This document shows, piece by piece, positions 17,983-26,992 of a stretch of 35,464 bases of DNA. The notes under the pieces were generated by a model. That model was given only the letters and a program-made list of their open reading frames with translations. It searched no databases and had not been told where the DNA came from. Origin of the DNA: Planctomycetota bacterium. Its GTDB lineage: Bacteria > Planctomycetota > Planctomycetia > Planctomycetales > Planctomycetaceae. The stretch's first letter is position 1. Each line of letters starts with the position of its first letter. A program made the translations under genes and the position numbers. The stretch covers positions 1-35,464 of the forward strand of contig JAQBWV010000044.1 of the NCBI GenBank assembly GCA_027624335.1, in the 5' to 3' direction.

Positions 17983-18394
17983 CGGCGACTCCATTCGCAG
18001 CAGGGTTGAGGTGGATGCGGGAATTTACGACCAGCCCCGAAAACGTGTCAATATGGCGATCCTGTGGTTTGTACGGGCAGCACGTTCGGCATAACCGGCA
18101 CGAGTTAACAGCAGGCACCACTAAGTCGATCGACCAACTGAGACGCCATATGCAGGATTTTCCGGATCGACTCTGCAGAAATCGTCAAACTTGTGAGGCT
18201 GCCGGTGCAATGAAGGATCGCTGTCCCTCCCGGCACCGCTGGTGAATTCTGCCACGCAAAAATTCAGCTCCGACCCCAATAGACGACCAACTTCGCTGTC
18301 GACCCTGAAATCCATTCTTCGTCAGAACCACAACGCTCGACGTTTCGCACCCTCTATTGACAATCTGTCGGATCCGTTGACATCCTCCCCCGAG

Positions 18395-18403
18395 TTATCC
18401 ACA
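18395..18403 (+). promoter_or_regulatory. Single consensus DnaA box
   Basis: TTATCCACA is an exact match to the consensus DnaA box. Only one copy was seen, with no AT-rich unwinding region and no dnaA or dnaN gene nearby, so it does not indicate an origin. It could be a DnaA regulatory or titration site, or chance. Confidence 0.3.
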
Positions 18404-18489
18404 AGCGAGAGCCCGTCGAAGTTCAAATGTTCGCCAACTACCCATTGGGAAATGCGTGACACTGGCTCCGTGAGTGCAAACGCAGATTT

Positions 18490-18508
18490 TGAGTCATGTG
18501 ATGACTCA
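18490..18508 (+). promoter_or_regulatory. Operator-like dyad upstream of thiolase
   Basis: TGAGTCAT (18490-18497), spacer GTG, ATGACTCA (18501-18508): a perfect 8-base inverted repeat centred 112 bases before the thiolase ATG. The size and symmetry fit a dimeric regulator site. The binding protein is unknown. Confidence 0.4.
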
Positions 18509-18610
18509 GCGCTGGCAGAGCCCGTGGCGCACTCAATTATCGAAAGCCTTTCGTTGTTCAACGGGCGGCAATCGTCAACACGGACGCAGAGATCGGTTCG
18601 GAGAGCCACT

Positions 18611-19768
18611 ATGAGAAATGCCGTTGTCATTGATGCCGTTCGGACGCCGGTCGCAAAAGCTCATGCTGAGACCGGAAACTTTCGCGATGTGCGAGCCGAC
18701 GAGCTTTCGGCCGGGATCATGAAAGCTCTCGTCGAGCGAACTGGAATCGATCCGCAGCTCATTGAAGACATCCGCTGGGGCTGCGTGCAGCAGCAGGGTG
18801 AGCAGGGATTCGACGTGGCTCGGATTGCGTCGCTGATGGCTGGCCTGCCGATCGAAACCGGTGGCGTGACACTGAATCGAAATTGCGCATCCAGCCTGCA
18901 GGCGATCAACGACTGTGCGATGAGCATCGCGGCTAACTGCGAAGACATTCAGATTGCTGGTGGCATCGAGCACATGGGGCATATTCCAGCGAGCAAAGAT
19001 TACAACCCGGCTCCCGGTCTGTTCGTACGGCACAGCGAAGCCATCATGAACATGGGACTGACGGCCGAGTACCTCGCCATGAAGTATCAGATCCCACGAG
19101 AAGCACAGGACGTGTTCGCGGCTCGCAGCCAGCAACTGGCATTGGCCGCGACCGGGAAAGGCGAGTTCGCCAACGAGATCATTCCCACCTGGGGACGCAC
19201 CGACGCCGGCCTGAAGCAGTTGATCTCAGTCGACCAGGGGATTCGCCCAGGCACGACAGCAGAAGGGCTGGCAAAACTGCCACCAGCATTCAACCCGGCT
19301 GGCGGAAGCGTTACGGCAGGCAGCAGCTCGCAGCTCAGCGCGGGTTCAGCGGCATTGCTGATCATGTCAGAAGACAAAGCCAGCGAACTCGGTCTGAAAC
19401 CAATGGCCCGCATTCGAGCGATGGCTGTCGCGGGAGTCGCTCCGGAAGAAATGGGTATCGGCCCCGTTCCTGCCGTTCACAAAGCGTTGAAGCGAGCAGG
19501 ACTGACACTCGACCAGATGGACTGCATGGAGATCAACGAAGCCTTCGCCGTGCAGGTCCTGTCCGTTATGAAACTGCTCGGGATCAACGAGGAGAAAGTC
19601 AACACGCGAGGTGGCGCGGTCGCTCTTGGGCACCCGCTCGGTGCCAGCGGCGCTCGGATCGCGGTCACGCTGCTGCATCGAATGCGAGACTCAGGTGCGA
19701 AGTACGGACTAGCGACGCTCTGTGTCGGGCAAGGGCAGGGCGTCGCAACTATCTTCGAAGCTGTTTAG
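18611..19768 (+). CDS. Thiolase (acetyl-CoA C-acyltransferase/acetyltransferase)
   Basis: A 385-residue cytosolic thiolase, the family's usual length. It cleaves 3-ketoacyl-CoA in beta-oxidation or condenses two acetyl-CoA. It begins MRNAVVIDAVRTPVAKAHAETGNFRDVRADEL, typical of the FadA/FadI/PhaA group. The nucleophile is C92 in NRNCASSLQAIN. The later motifs are NEAFAVQ, GGAVALGHPLGASGARI with H341, and TLCVGQGQG with C371, so all catalytic residues are present. The substrate class (degradative or biosynthetic) cannot be assigned from the sequence, and no fadB-like partner is adjacent. The ATG at 18611 is used because family similarity begins there, although the frame is open for 369 bases upstream. 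It is followed 229 bases later by a secreted aminopeptidase gene, which is probably unrelated. Confidence 0.94.
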   Translation: MRNAVVIDAVRTPVAKAHAETGNFRDVRADELSAGIMKALVERTGIDPQLIEDIRWGCVQQQGEQGFDVARIASLMAGLPIETGGVTLNRNCASSLQAINDCAMSIAANCEDIQIAGGIEHMGHIPASKDYNPAPGLFVRHSEAIMNMGLTAEYLAMKYQIPREAQDVFAARSQQLALAATGKGEFANEIIPTWGRTDAGLKQLISVDQGIRPGTTAEGLAKLPPAFNPAGGSVTAGSSSQLSAGSAALLIMSEDKASELGLKPMARIRAMAVAGVAPEEMGIGPVPAVHKALKRAGLTLDQMDCMEINEAFAVQVLSVMKLLGINEEKVNTRGGAVALGHPLGASGARIAVTLLHRMRDSGAKYGLATLCVGQGQGVATIFEAV

Positions 19769-19997
19769 TCGGACAACGCCACTTTTGAAGTTCGGGAAAA
19801 TCGCAGGGTGCTTGCAGCGAAGCGGAACGCACCGAATTGCGGTTGGAGCCTGCTCGTAATGGTGGTTATCCAGTTCGCTCCGTTTCGCGCACCGTGCATG
19901 CTGCTTGATTTAGCTCCTGCCGCGAAATACGTTCTCGAATTCCGAACAGGGCAGGATCGTGCTTCCCAGGTAGCAGTACCCGCAGAAAGAGCAGCCA

Positions 19998-22610
19998 ATG
20001 GTTCACCAGGTGTATCGTTCCCGATCATTCGCACTGGCCTGCGCCGGAATGTTGCTCCTGTTGTCCATGTGTTCGCTGAGCACGTCAGTCGCCGAAGAGC
20101 CATTGCGAACTGCGGCCACTCGCCGGATCGACATTCACCACATTCGATTGGAAATCGACCTGGATCTGCCGAAGAAGTATTTGCAGTGCCGATCGACGAT
20201 CGACTTCTCACCATTGCCGGCATTCTTCGAAGCAACCCGCCTGCCGGTCATCGAACTGGATGCTCATGCCCTCGACGTCTCAGCGGTGCGGCTCGCCGGT
20301 GACGATACAACAGGGACGGACACAGACTTCGAACTGACCGACGACCAGCTTCTCATCACGGCCCCGGATGACTCGATAAAACCCGGTCAGAAATACCAAC
20401 TCGAAATCGATTACTCAGTCACTGATCCCGTTAACGGCCTGCACTTCTTTGGCCCCACGAAGCAGGCTCCCAACGTTCCGCTGATGGTCTGGAGTCAGGG
20501 CGAGCCTCAGGCCAACCACTACTGGTTTCCCTGCATCGACAATTCCAACGAACGGCAGTCCACTGAGCTGATCGTCAACGTTCCAGCAGGTATCAAGGTT
20601 TTGTCAAACGGAACCCTGCTCTCTCAGAAGAACTCGGCAACAGGTCGAACAACGTTTCACTGGAAGCAGGAAAAGGAACACGTCGCCTATCTGGTCACAC
20701 TGGTTGCGGGGCGGTTTAACGTGGCGACTGAAGAATGGCGAGGGAAACCGGTCACGTACTACGTCCCGGAAGACCGCAAGGCAGATATTCAGAGAACCTT
20801 CGGTCGCACAAAACCGATGCTCGATTTCTTCAGCGAGCGGTTTGGCATCGAGTATCCGTGGGACAAGTACGCTCAGGTTGTCGTCGAGCAGTTCACGTTC
20901 GGAGGCATGGAGAACACCAGCGCGACAACGCTTTACCATCGCGCTTTGCACGATGAACGAGCCATCGTCGACAGCACTCCCGACTGGTTGATCGCTCACG
21001 AACTGGCACATCAATGGTGGGGTGACCTGGTGACGTGCAAAGACTGGTCGCACCTGTGGCTCAACGAAGGCTTTGCCACATACAGCGAATCGCTCTGGGC
21101 CGAACACGCTCTCGGCCGGGACGAACGCGACTGGCACATGCTGGAAGACAGCCGCGCCGCAAGATCCGGTTCGACGCAGACCCGACCGATCGTCGACCGA
21201 CATTATCCCAACCCCGGATCAATGTTCGACAACCGCGTCTATCCGAAAGGAGCGTGGGTTCTGCACATGCTGCGTTCGCGTCTGGGCGACGAAGACTTCT
21301 TCCGAGGCCTGCAGCGCTACGGCACGGTAATGGCCTACCAGACGGCCGAAACGTCGGACCTTCGAAAGACATTTGAGCGATTGTATGGCCTGTCACTTGA
21401 ACGCTTCTTCCACGACTGGACCGAACGGCCTGGCAATCCGACGCTGCTCGTCGAAACCGAATGGCAGCCTCAGTCCCGGCGACTGAAAGTGCACGTCACG
21501 CAGACACAAAAGGAAGATATCTTCGAAATCCCGGTTCGCATTGACGTCCAGTTGAAAGGCTACGAGACCTCTCAACCGGCCATCAACAGGCTGATGACCG
21601 AACGCGAATTCACCGAGTACATCACTTTGACTGGAAAGCTGGAATCCGTCGACGTCGATCCTGAGTTCGCATTGCTCGCACAGATCGAGCAGAAGCAATC
21701 ACTGGCCCTGTGGGAAAGCCAACTCAGGAAGCAAACCGTTGGCACGGTCCCGTCGCGAGTCCGAGCAGCCGAGCACTTCGCGACCGTGCATACCGACCAA
21801 AGTCGACAGCTACTCGCAGACTCGCTGGCCAACGACAGCTTCTACGGAGTCCGGGAAGAAGCCGCCAAAGCGCTCGGCAAAGTGAAGGGCGACGTCGCTC
21901 GCGACTCGCTGCTGGCCGGCCTTTCACAGGAAGACGCCAAGGTCCGCCAAGCCTGCGCAACAGCCCTCGGCAACTTTGAGCATGACGCCAAAGTGCAATC
22001 GGCTTTGCGGGAGAAACATCACAAGGGCGACATCAGTTATTTCGTGGAGTCGACGGTTCTGTCGTCGCTGTCGAAGGTGCTTGACGAGCCACCGATTGAA
22101 CTGCTGATCGCAGCTCTCGACAAGCCGTCGCATCGAGAAACGATTCGCCTGACGGCTTTGCAGCAACTCGCGAAATCTTCCGACCTTAAAGTTCAGGACG
22201 TTCTTTTCGAATGGACTAAGCCGGGCAAGCCACCGCTATGCAGACCTGAAGCGTGTCAGCAATTGGTCGAATTTGCGAACCACAACCTGCTTCCGAAACC
22301 TGAGACCGACCGAATCGTCAAGCACCTGCTTGAGATGCTTGACCAGTCAGGTCCGCGAATGCGTGGTTCCATCGCTTCGGCATTGGGAAGTCTTGGTAAC
22401 CGAGCAGGGTCTGCGACAACTCGGCTTCAGGAATTGACAAAGGCCGAGCCCAACGACTGGACACGGGCGAGCATCAAAACCGCACTTGCGCGAATCTCTG
22501 CTCCGGCATCAGACACAGCCGCGTTGACAAAACTGCAGAAAGAACTCGACGAAGCACGCAGCCACTCACGAAGCCTGGAAGAGCGGCTGTTTCGTCTCGA
22601 AACTCCGTAA
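19998..22610 (+). CDS. Secreted M1-family aminopeptidase with C-terminal HEAT repeats
   Basis: An 870-residue zinc aminopeptidase. Residues 1-32 form a signal peptide (a basic start, then ACAGMLLLLSMCSLSTSVA), so it acts outside the cytoplasmic membrane. The N-terminal beta domain spans about 33-225. The exopeptidase motif FGGMENTSA lies near 303 (the usual GAMEN, here GGMEN). The zinc site is H334-E335-x2-H338 in HELAHQWWGD with E357 in LWLNEGFATY. After the catalytic domain come HEAT-type repeats from about 590 (VREEAAKALGKVKGDVARDSLLAGL and later units), ending in a short coiled coil (LQKELDEARSHSRSLEERL). This M1 plus HEAT architecture resembles the ERAP/APN-like group common in planctomycetes. 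The ATG at 19998 has AGAAAGAG upstream. It is convergent with the next gene, with a 33-base gap. Confidence 0.93.
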   Translation: MVHQVYRSRSFALACAGMLLLLSMCSLSTSVAEEPLRTAATRRIDIHHIRLEIDLDLPKKYLQCRSTIDFSPLPAFFEATRLPVIELDAHALDVSAVRLAGDDTTGTDTDFELTDDQLLITAPDDSIKPGQKYQLEIDYSVTDPVNGLHFFGPTKQAPNVPLMVWSQGEPQANHYWFPCIDNSNERQSTELIVNVPAGIKVLSNGTLLSQKNSATGRTTFHWKQEKEHVAYLVTLVAGRFNVATEEWRGKPVTYYVPEDRKADIQRTFGRTKPMLDFFSERFGIEYPWDKYAQVVVEQFTFGGMENTSATTLYHRALHDERAIVDSTPDWLIAHELAHQWWGDLVTCKDWSHLWLNEGFATYSESLWAEHALGRDERDWHMLEDSRAARSGSTQTRPIVDRHYPNPGSMFDNRVYPKGAWVLHMLRSRLGDEDFFRGLQRYGTVMAYQTAETSDLRKTFERLYGLSLERFFHDWTERPGNPTLLVETEWQPQSRRLKVHVTQTQKEDIFEIPVRIDVQLKGYETSQPAINRLMTEREFTEYITLTGKLESVDVDPEFALLAQIEQKQSLALWESQLRKQTVGTVPSRVRAAEHFATVHTDQSRQLLADSLANDSFYGVREEAAKALGKVKGDVARDSLLAGLSQEDAKVRQACATALGNFEHDAKVQSALREKHHKGDISYFVESTVLSSLSKVLDEPPIELLIAALDKPSHRETIRLTALQQLAKSSDLKVQDVLFEWTKPGKPPLCRPEACQQLVEFANHNLLPKPETDRIVKHLLEMLDQSGPRMRGSIASALGSLGNRAGSATTRLQELTKAEPNDWTRASIKTALARISAPASDTAALTKLQKELDEARSHSRSLEERLFRLETP

Positions 22611-22643
22611 GGCAAAACGAAGCAGGGTGCGTCAAGACACGAC

Positions 22644-23327
22644 CTACAGCTCGACTGACTGTCCGGGCTCAAGGATGACGGGTTCCGCGGATGTTTCGCA
22701 GCGAACGCTCGTTGCCCACGCGTTGACGTCCTGGTCGATCAAGGGCCATGTTCCGAAATGGTCCGGGATGACTCGCTTTGGTTCGATCAACTTGACTGCT
22801 TTCAGAGCGTCTTCGGGCCCCATCGTGAAGTTGTCACCAATCGGCAGAATCGCCACGTCGATGCCTTCTTCGCCGATGAGTTTCATGTCGTAGAACAAGC
22901 CAGTGTCGCAGGCGTGGTAGATCGTTCCGTCGGTGGTTTTCAGCACGATGCCGCACGGGTTACCCCCGTTCGAACCGTCAGGCAGCGACGATCCATGATG
23001 GGCAATTGTCAGTTTGACCGTGCCAAAATCATGCTTGTGAGAACCACCGATGTGCTGCGCATGCACGTTCTCGACACCCTGCTTCGCCAACCATTCGATG
23101 ATTTCATGATTGGCCACAACCAGACAACCGGTTCGTCTGGCGATTTCGACTGCATCGCCAACATGGTCACCGTGACCGTGCGAAATGATCAATGCGTCGG
23201 GTGACACCTCATCAGCCGTCGTTGTCGCCGCCGGGTTGCCGGTGAAAAATGGATCGATGATGACCGTCTTACCATCGGTCTCGATCGAGAAAGTTCCGTG
23301 TCCCAGCCAGGTGATTGTTGTGCTCAT
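22644..23327 (-). CDS. UPF0173 metal-dependent hydrolase (metallo-beta-lactamase fold)
   Basis: A 227-residue member of the UPF0173 group of metallo-beta-lactamase-fold hydrolases. The sequence opens with TITWLGHGTFSIET, followed by IIDPFFTGNP, the metal motif HGHGDHVGD near 57-63, HHGSS and GGNPCGIVL, the CDTGLF segment supplying the bridging Asp, and VIPDHFGTWP near the C-terminus carrying the last His. The substrates of the group are not established. The frame is open to 23390, but the family N-terminus starts at the ATG at 23327, which also removes an overlap with the upstream gene. The gap to the GmhA-like gene is 59 bases on the same strand, compatible with an operon. It is cytoplasmic, with no signal peptide. 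Confidence 0.92.
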   Translation of the reverse strand: MSTTITWLGHGTFSIETDGKTVIIDPFFTGNPAATTTADEVSPDALIISHGHGDHVGDAVEIARRTGCLVVANHEIIEWLAKQGVENVHAQHIGGSHKHDFGTVKLTIAHHGSSLPDGSNGGNPCGIVLKTTDGTIYHACDTGLFYDMKLIGEEGIDVAILPIGDNFTMGPEDALKAVKLIEPKRVIPDHFGTWPLIDQDVNAWATSVRCETSAEPVILEPGQSVEL

Positions 23328-23386
23328 CGTGCGACTTCTGGTTGAAGACTTGTGACAGCTAAACGTTAGACAACAACCGCCTTGTT

Positions 23387-23992
23387 TCAATCGCCCGAGG
23401 CAATCGCGCCGTCGACGATTTCGCAGATCAAGTGCAGAATCACCAGGTGCATCTCTTGAACGCGAGGAGTGCTTTTGTCGGGAATCGTGATGACCAGGTC
23501 GCAGAGATCGAGTTCTTCGTTCGAAACAGCGCCTACAAGCGAGATCGTTATCAAGCCTCGTGCGCGAGCTGCCGTTAAAGCGGCGATTACGTTAGCTGAC
23601 CGACCGCTGGTCGACATCACCAGAAGTACGTCTCCTGCATTCCCAATTGCACGCACCTGTCGAGCAAACACTTCTTCATATCCATAGTCGTTTCCGACGG
23701 CAGTCAGCACTGACGTATCAACCGTCAGGGCAATGCCCGCCAGCGGTTCTCGTTCCGTCAGAAATCGACCGACCAGTTCAGCAATGAAATGCTGAGCTTC
23801 GGCGGCGCTGCCTCCATTTCCGCAGGCCAGAATCTTGTTGCCGGATTTAATCGCTGTGTGGACTAACGCCGCAGCACACGCAATTGATTCCGCTGTCTGA
23901 ATTCGCACCAGATTGGCAAGTGACTGCACGCCGAGCAGAGCCCGATCGATCGAATCCGCTGCTTGTTCAGGATTCTCGAAAGCTGTGGACAT
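23387..23992 (-). CDS. gmhA: Phosphoheptose isomerase-like SIS protein
   Basis: A 201-residue SIS-domain protein of the GmhA/DiaA group. GmhA converts sedoheptulose 7-phosphate to D-glycero-D-manno-heptose 7-phosphate, the first step toward the ADP/GDP-heptoses of lipopolysaccharide core and S-layer glycans. The phosphate-binding loops ACGNGGSAAEAQHF and VMSTSGRSANV are intact. The zinc/catalytic pattern H-x3-E in QHFIAELVG and the Q-x2-H pair in VQEMHLVILHLICE match GmhA. The main alternative is the DnaA-binding paralogue DiaA, which shares the fold; the full set of catalytic residues favours GmhA. The ATG at 23992 has GAGGG about ten bases upstream. It lies between a beta-propeller gene and the metallo-hydrolase gene on the same strand; no other heptose gene is in the window. 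Confidence 0.85.
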   Translation of the reverse strand: MSTAFENPEQAADSIDRALLGVQSLANLVRIQTAESIACAAALVHTAIKSGNKILACGNGGSAAEAQHFIAELVGRFLTEREPLAGIALTVDTSVLTAVGNDYGYEEVFARQVRAIGNAGDVLLVMSTSGRSANVIAALTAARARGLITISLVGAVSNEELDLCDLVITIPDKSTPRVQEMHLVILHLICEIVDGAIASGD

Positions 23993-24125
23993 GACGGGCT
24001 ACCCTCAAGTAAATCCGTAGAACTGAGTGGATCGCAAGGGAACGTACCAGCTAGTCGTGTGCGGGCAGCGCGTTCCGTTGCGTGCCACACACTCAACATG
24101 ACGACAGCGAACTTGATGCTACCTG

Positions 24126-24980
24126 CTACTTCGCGGGCTCTTCGGCTGGCAGATTCAGATTCTTCAGCTGACCGTCGAGTGTTACTTCAAAGACGGCGTT
24201 CGCTCGCGGGTCGGTGACCAGTAGGACGTCGCCGCTGATCGAGATCCCTACCGGATTTACAAATGGTGCGCCACTGAGCAGCTTTGTCGGCTTGTTGTCC
24301 GATCCGACCTTCCAGACGCATTTGCCATAGCCGTCGGTGACGAACATCGTGCCTTCCCTGCTGATGGCAACGTTGTGCGGAAAGTCGAATGGTCGGCCAG
24401 GAACGATCACAGAGACTTCGCCTTTCATCGTGACTTTCAGAAGCTGATCCTTTGTGGTTGAAACGACAATCAGATTCCCGTTGCTGTCAAACGCCAATCC
24501 ACGAGGTGCGGACACAGTGGCCAGTTCGATCGGCTCGCCACCTTCGTGAGGAATCCTGAAGAGCCGGTGCAATTCCAGATCGGCGACGAAGATGGTGCCT
24601 TCGGCATCGACAGCCAATGCCATCGGCATGCCGATTCCCACACCGTCGCCAGCGAGCTTCGTCGGCTTGCCCGTATCATCAAGGCGGTACACCTGTCGTG
24701 TCGAAGTGTCTCCGACCAGCACTTTGCCGTCTTTGTCGAAGGCCAGACATCGAGCGGTGTTAAGCGGCGTGCGAAACTTCTTAGAGGCCAGGAAGAAGTG
24801 AGCAAGCTTGCCGTCGCTGCCCTGCCAGACTCCAGGCAGCCTCAGGTCGACAACATACAACTTACCGTCGTCCGACCGTATTGCTCCCAGCGGATAGTGC
24901 ACTCCGTCGGCTTCCGCTGGAATCGCTCGAAAACAGACCGCTACGAGGAGCAGAAACAATGAATGACGAAGGTTGAGCAT
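24126..24980 (-). CDS. Secreted NHL/SMP-30-like beta-propeller protein
   Basis: A 284-residue protein with a signal peptide (MLNLRHSLFLLLVAVCFRAI, likely cut after AEA) and then about six similar blade repeats of the type GLAFDSNGNLIVVSTTKDQLLKV, ALAVDAEGTIFVADLELHRLFRI and NVAISREGTMFVTDGYGKCVWKV. These are NHL-type repeats, also seen in the SMP-30/gluconolactonase/LRE group. Such propellers bind ligands or partners, and a few are lactonases; no catalytic metal residues are evident here, so I assign no reaction. Location is periplasm or outside. The longer frame starting at 25028 is rejected because the signal peptide begins at 24980 with GAGGG nearby. It is 133 bases upstream of the GmhA-like gene. 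Function unknown. Confidence 0.82.
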   Translation of the reverse strand: MLNLRHSLFLLLVAVCFRAIPAEADGVHYPLGAIRSDDGKLYVVDLRLPGVWQGSDGKLAHFFLASKKFRTPLNTARCLAFDKDGKVLVGDTSTRQVYRLDDTGKPTKLAGDGVGIGMPMALAVDAEGTIFVADLELHRLFRIPHEGGEPIELATVSAPRGLAFDSNGNLIVVSTTKDQLLKVTMKGEVSVIVPGRPFDFPHNVAISREGTMFVTDGYGKCVWKVGSDNKPTKLLSGAPFVNPVGISISGDVLLVTDPRANAVFEVTLDGQLKNLNLPAEEPAK

Positions 24981-25143
24981 ACTGCCCTCAAGAAAAAAGT
25001 TCGAAAATGCAAGTGTGAAGGAGTCCACGGATCACAATCCCGGCGAACATGCAGTCTGACTGACGGTCCCCGCGATCGGCAAGTCAGAGCCCAGGGCAGG
25101 TACAACTGCCCAATTGTTGGTAATCCTCCGCAGCACGCAACGA

Positions 25144-25181
25144 AAACATCCCTCGTCAGACGCGTCTGACGAGGGATGTTT
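25144..25181 (-). terminator. 19-bp perfect hairpin terminator
   Basis: AAACATCCCTCGTCAGACG (25144-25162) is followed immediately by its exact reverse complement (25163-25181). It lies 27 bases past the stop of the minus-strand gene at 25208. On the minus strand the stem runs into TGTTTTCGTTGCGT, a U-containing tail. The same 14-base tail follows the hairpin after sdhB (34587-34600). Confidence 0.75.
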
Positions 25182-25207
25182 GAAGTGTTGTTGAATTCAA
25201 CTGCGGC

Positions 25208-26992
25208 TTAATTTCGAGGCACAACCGGACTGAAGCCTGCCGTGGCTCGTTTGCCAAATGGTTCGATTCTGGTGACGTCGATCGACCCCAAAGCGCTGGA
25301 ATTGCCAATCAGTGCGGCGAATTTTGCATAGTTTCCCGCATCGCGAGCTCTCAGATCATCCGGGGCAAAATCTCCGAACATCTGTGCGATACCCACCGCA
25401 GCCACGTTGAACAGGTCGAGGTCGGTTGAGTGTTCAGCGAATGACTCGATGATCATTTGCCATTTTCTCAACTCCGTTTGTGCGATGATCGGATCCCCTG
25501 ATTCGGGAACCTGACGGATATCAAAGTCCTGAGTCTGGGGATTTCCGTCAAGATCTGCTCCGGGGCCACGGATTGGACGCGTCGCTCTCACTTCGGCGAG
25601 CTGAAGAGCATCTGTAAGTGTTTGGACTGTCGTGATTGTCTGCCCGTTCTGGGTAATTTGTCGGATAAACGTACTAACAATGTCCTGGTCGACCACGGCA
25701 AGGGTGTCGTCAAAGAACTCTCCGTCGTGGAAAATCGTTTCTTCGAGGAATGCTCTCCCGATGTACTGCATGAATGGATTATCTGGCTCACCGAAGATGG
25801 TCTGCCTGTTGTTGAAGAAAGCTCGGTCTTCGTCAGTCGCGCCTGCAACCGGGCTGTTCGCTCCAAGGTTAAGTGGTATCTGATTGTCCTCAGTCCACAG
25901 CAGTGGAAACGTCGCATTCCTTTGATAATCGACCGTCTGAGCTAAACCCTGATCATCAAGCCGATCAATGTGTTGATGCGAATCGGAATTTGAAAATCCC
26001 GCCTGACGGACCAGTCGATCGGCCGTCCGTGTCGATGTCAAACCGGTCCGATCCAGTTCCCGACGAACAACGTCATCGAGCGACGTAAATGGCGCAATGC
26101 CCGGAGCCCAGATATTGTTGATATCTTCGAAGTCACGCTGATAAGTGATAGTGTTCTGCGTCTGGAGATTTGGAGCCAGATTAACGTCCAGTCCCTGCAG
26201 TGAGTCACGAATCGCCGTGAATGTCTGAACCACTCGTTCGAAGCGGGCCGGATCGGTTCGTTGTTCAAAAGTAAGCACCTTGTAGACCGGAACCATTCCT
26301 CGATTTCGTCTGGTCAATGCTCCCCCGAAGGTACTCGTTCCCATCGCCGACTGATTCGACCCGTCAACGTCGAACATGATCTGTTCGACTTCCAGGATGA
26401 ATCCATCTGGATCGTTGTTGGGTGCGTCTCCAACAAACACGAAATCACCCACCTTAAGTTGCGCAGGCAGGTTGGGAATATCGTTGTCTCGAAACATCAG
26501 CTCGATAAGACCAGCAGTCATACTGGTACGCACGGTGGCCATGCCAGACAGTGGAGTCGTGTTGACGACCGCAACTTCACGAAGCGAGCCAGGGTTACCA
26601 AAGATGCTGTTAAAATTCGCGTTGTTCCCGGAGAGAATGCTGTCCCGGTTCGCCTGCAGAAACTGGATCGCAAGTTCGACCTGCTGCATGGCAATCAAGT
26701 GATTGCGGATCAGGCTTCGCGCCGCTGTCGTCAACCGCACGTCGTCCAGGTTGGCAGACGTGACGGACTCGATCAGGGAAATCCTGTCCGGATCCAGCAG
26801 TCCATCGAATAAGAACTGGACCTCAGGAAGGACAACTGCGTCCAGGCGAGTCGGGATGTCTGGTCGATTTGGGTCGCCTGTATCCGCTGCAGGGGCACCA
26901 ATGTCGGCCGGCACGTTGGCCTGAGATCGAGCCACGCTCGGAAGTGCGAGGCTAAAAGCCAGAATTGCGATCGTGAAAAGTGATCTCGGCAT
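25208..26992 (-). CDS. Secreted protein of unknown function
   Basis: A 594-residue protein that I do not recognise. It begins with a signal peptide (MPRSLFTIAILAFSLALPSVARSQA), so it is exported. The mature sequence is acidic and Asn/Asp/Gln-rich, with no transmembrane segment, few cysteines and no obvious repeats. Visible landmarks are TTAARSLIRNHLIAMQQVELAIQFL (helical, about 87-111), the VGDFVFVGDAPNNDPDGFILEVEQIMFDVDG segment, a central DSHQHIDRLDD, and a helical C-terminus around RKWQMIIESFAEHSTDLDLF. No catalytic motif was found. The start at 26992 is chosen over 27055 because AGGTG precedes it and the signal peptide begins there. It stands alone, with a 19-bp hairpin terminator after it and a 634-base gap before it. 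It may be a surface or matrix protein. Confidence 0.7.
   Translation of the reverse strand: MPRSLFTIAILAFSLALPSVARSQANVPADIGAPAADTGDPNRPDIPTRLDAVVLPEVQFLFDGLLDPDRISLIESVTSANLDDVRLTTAARSLIRNHLIAMQQVELAIQFLQANRDSILSGNNANFNSIFGNPGSLREVAVVNTTPLSGMATVRTSMTAGLIELMFRDNDIPNLPAQLKVGDFVFVGDAPNNDPDGFILEVEQIMFDVDGSNQSAMGTSTFGGALTRRNRGMVPVYKVLTFEQRTDPARFERVVQTFTAIRDSLQGLDVNLAPNLQTQNTITYQRDFEDINNIWAPGIAPFTSLDDVVRRELDRTGLTSTRTADRLVRQAGFSNSDSHQHIDRLDDQGLAQTVDYQRNATFPLLWTEDNQIPLNLGANSPVAGATDEDRAFFNNRQTIFGEPDNPFMQYIGRAFLEETIFHDGEFFDDTLAVVDQDIVSTFIRQITQNGQTITTVQTLTDALQLAEVRATRPIRGPGADLDGNPQTQDFDIRQVPESGDPIIAQTELRKWQMIIESFAEHSTDLDLFNVAAVGIAQMFGDFAPDDLRARDAGNYAKFAALIGNSSALGSIDVTRIEPFGKRATAGFSPVVPRN

Larger units (their letters stand above)
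17995..18610. other. Divergent intergenic region upstream of thiolase
   Basis: About 615 bases. A reading frame in phase with the thiolase runs back to 18242, but its peptide is low complexity, Ser/Asn/Arg-rich and lacks any thiolase-family N-terminal feature, so I treat it as non-coding. The region contains a perfect DnaA-box-like 9-mer (18395-18403) and a symmetric operator-like dyad (18490-18508). No RNA gene was recognised. Confidence 0.5.

Noticed and set aside
18395..18403. Replication origin suggested by a DnaA box
   Set aside because: A single box, no AT-rich unwinding element and no origin-linked genes.
18242..18610. N-terminal extension of the thiolase frame
   Set aside because: In frame and open, but the peptide is low complexity and family similarity begins exactly at the ATG at 18611.
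19765..20235. 156-codon minus-strand frame
   Set aside because: Covers the upstream region and the signal-peptide end of the M1 peptidase gene on the other strand; Arg/Ser/Thr-rich with no structure.
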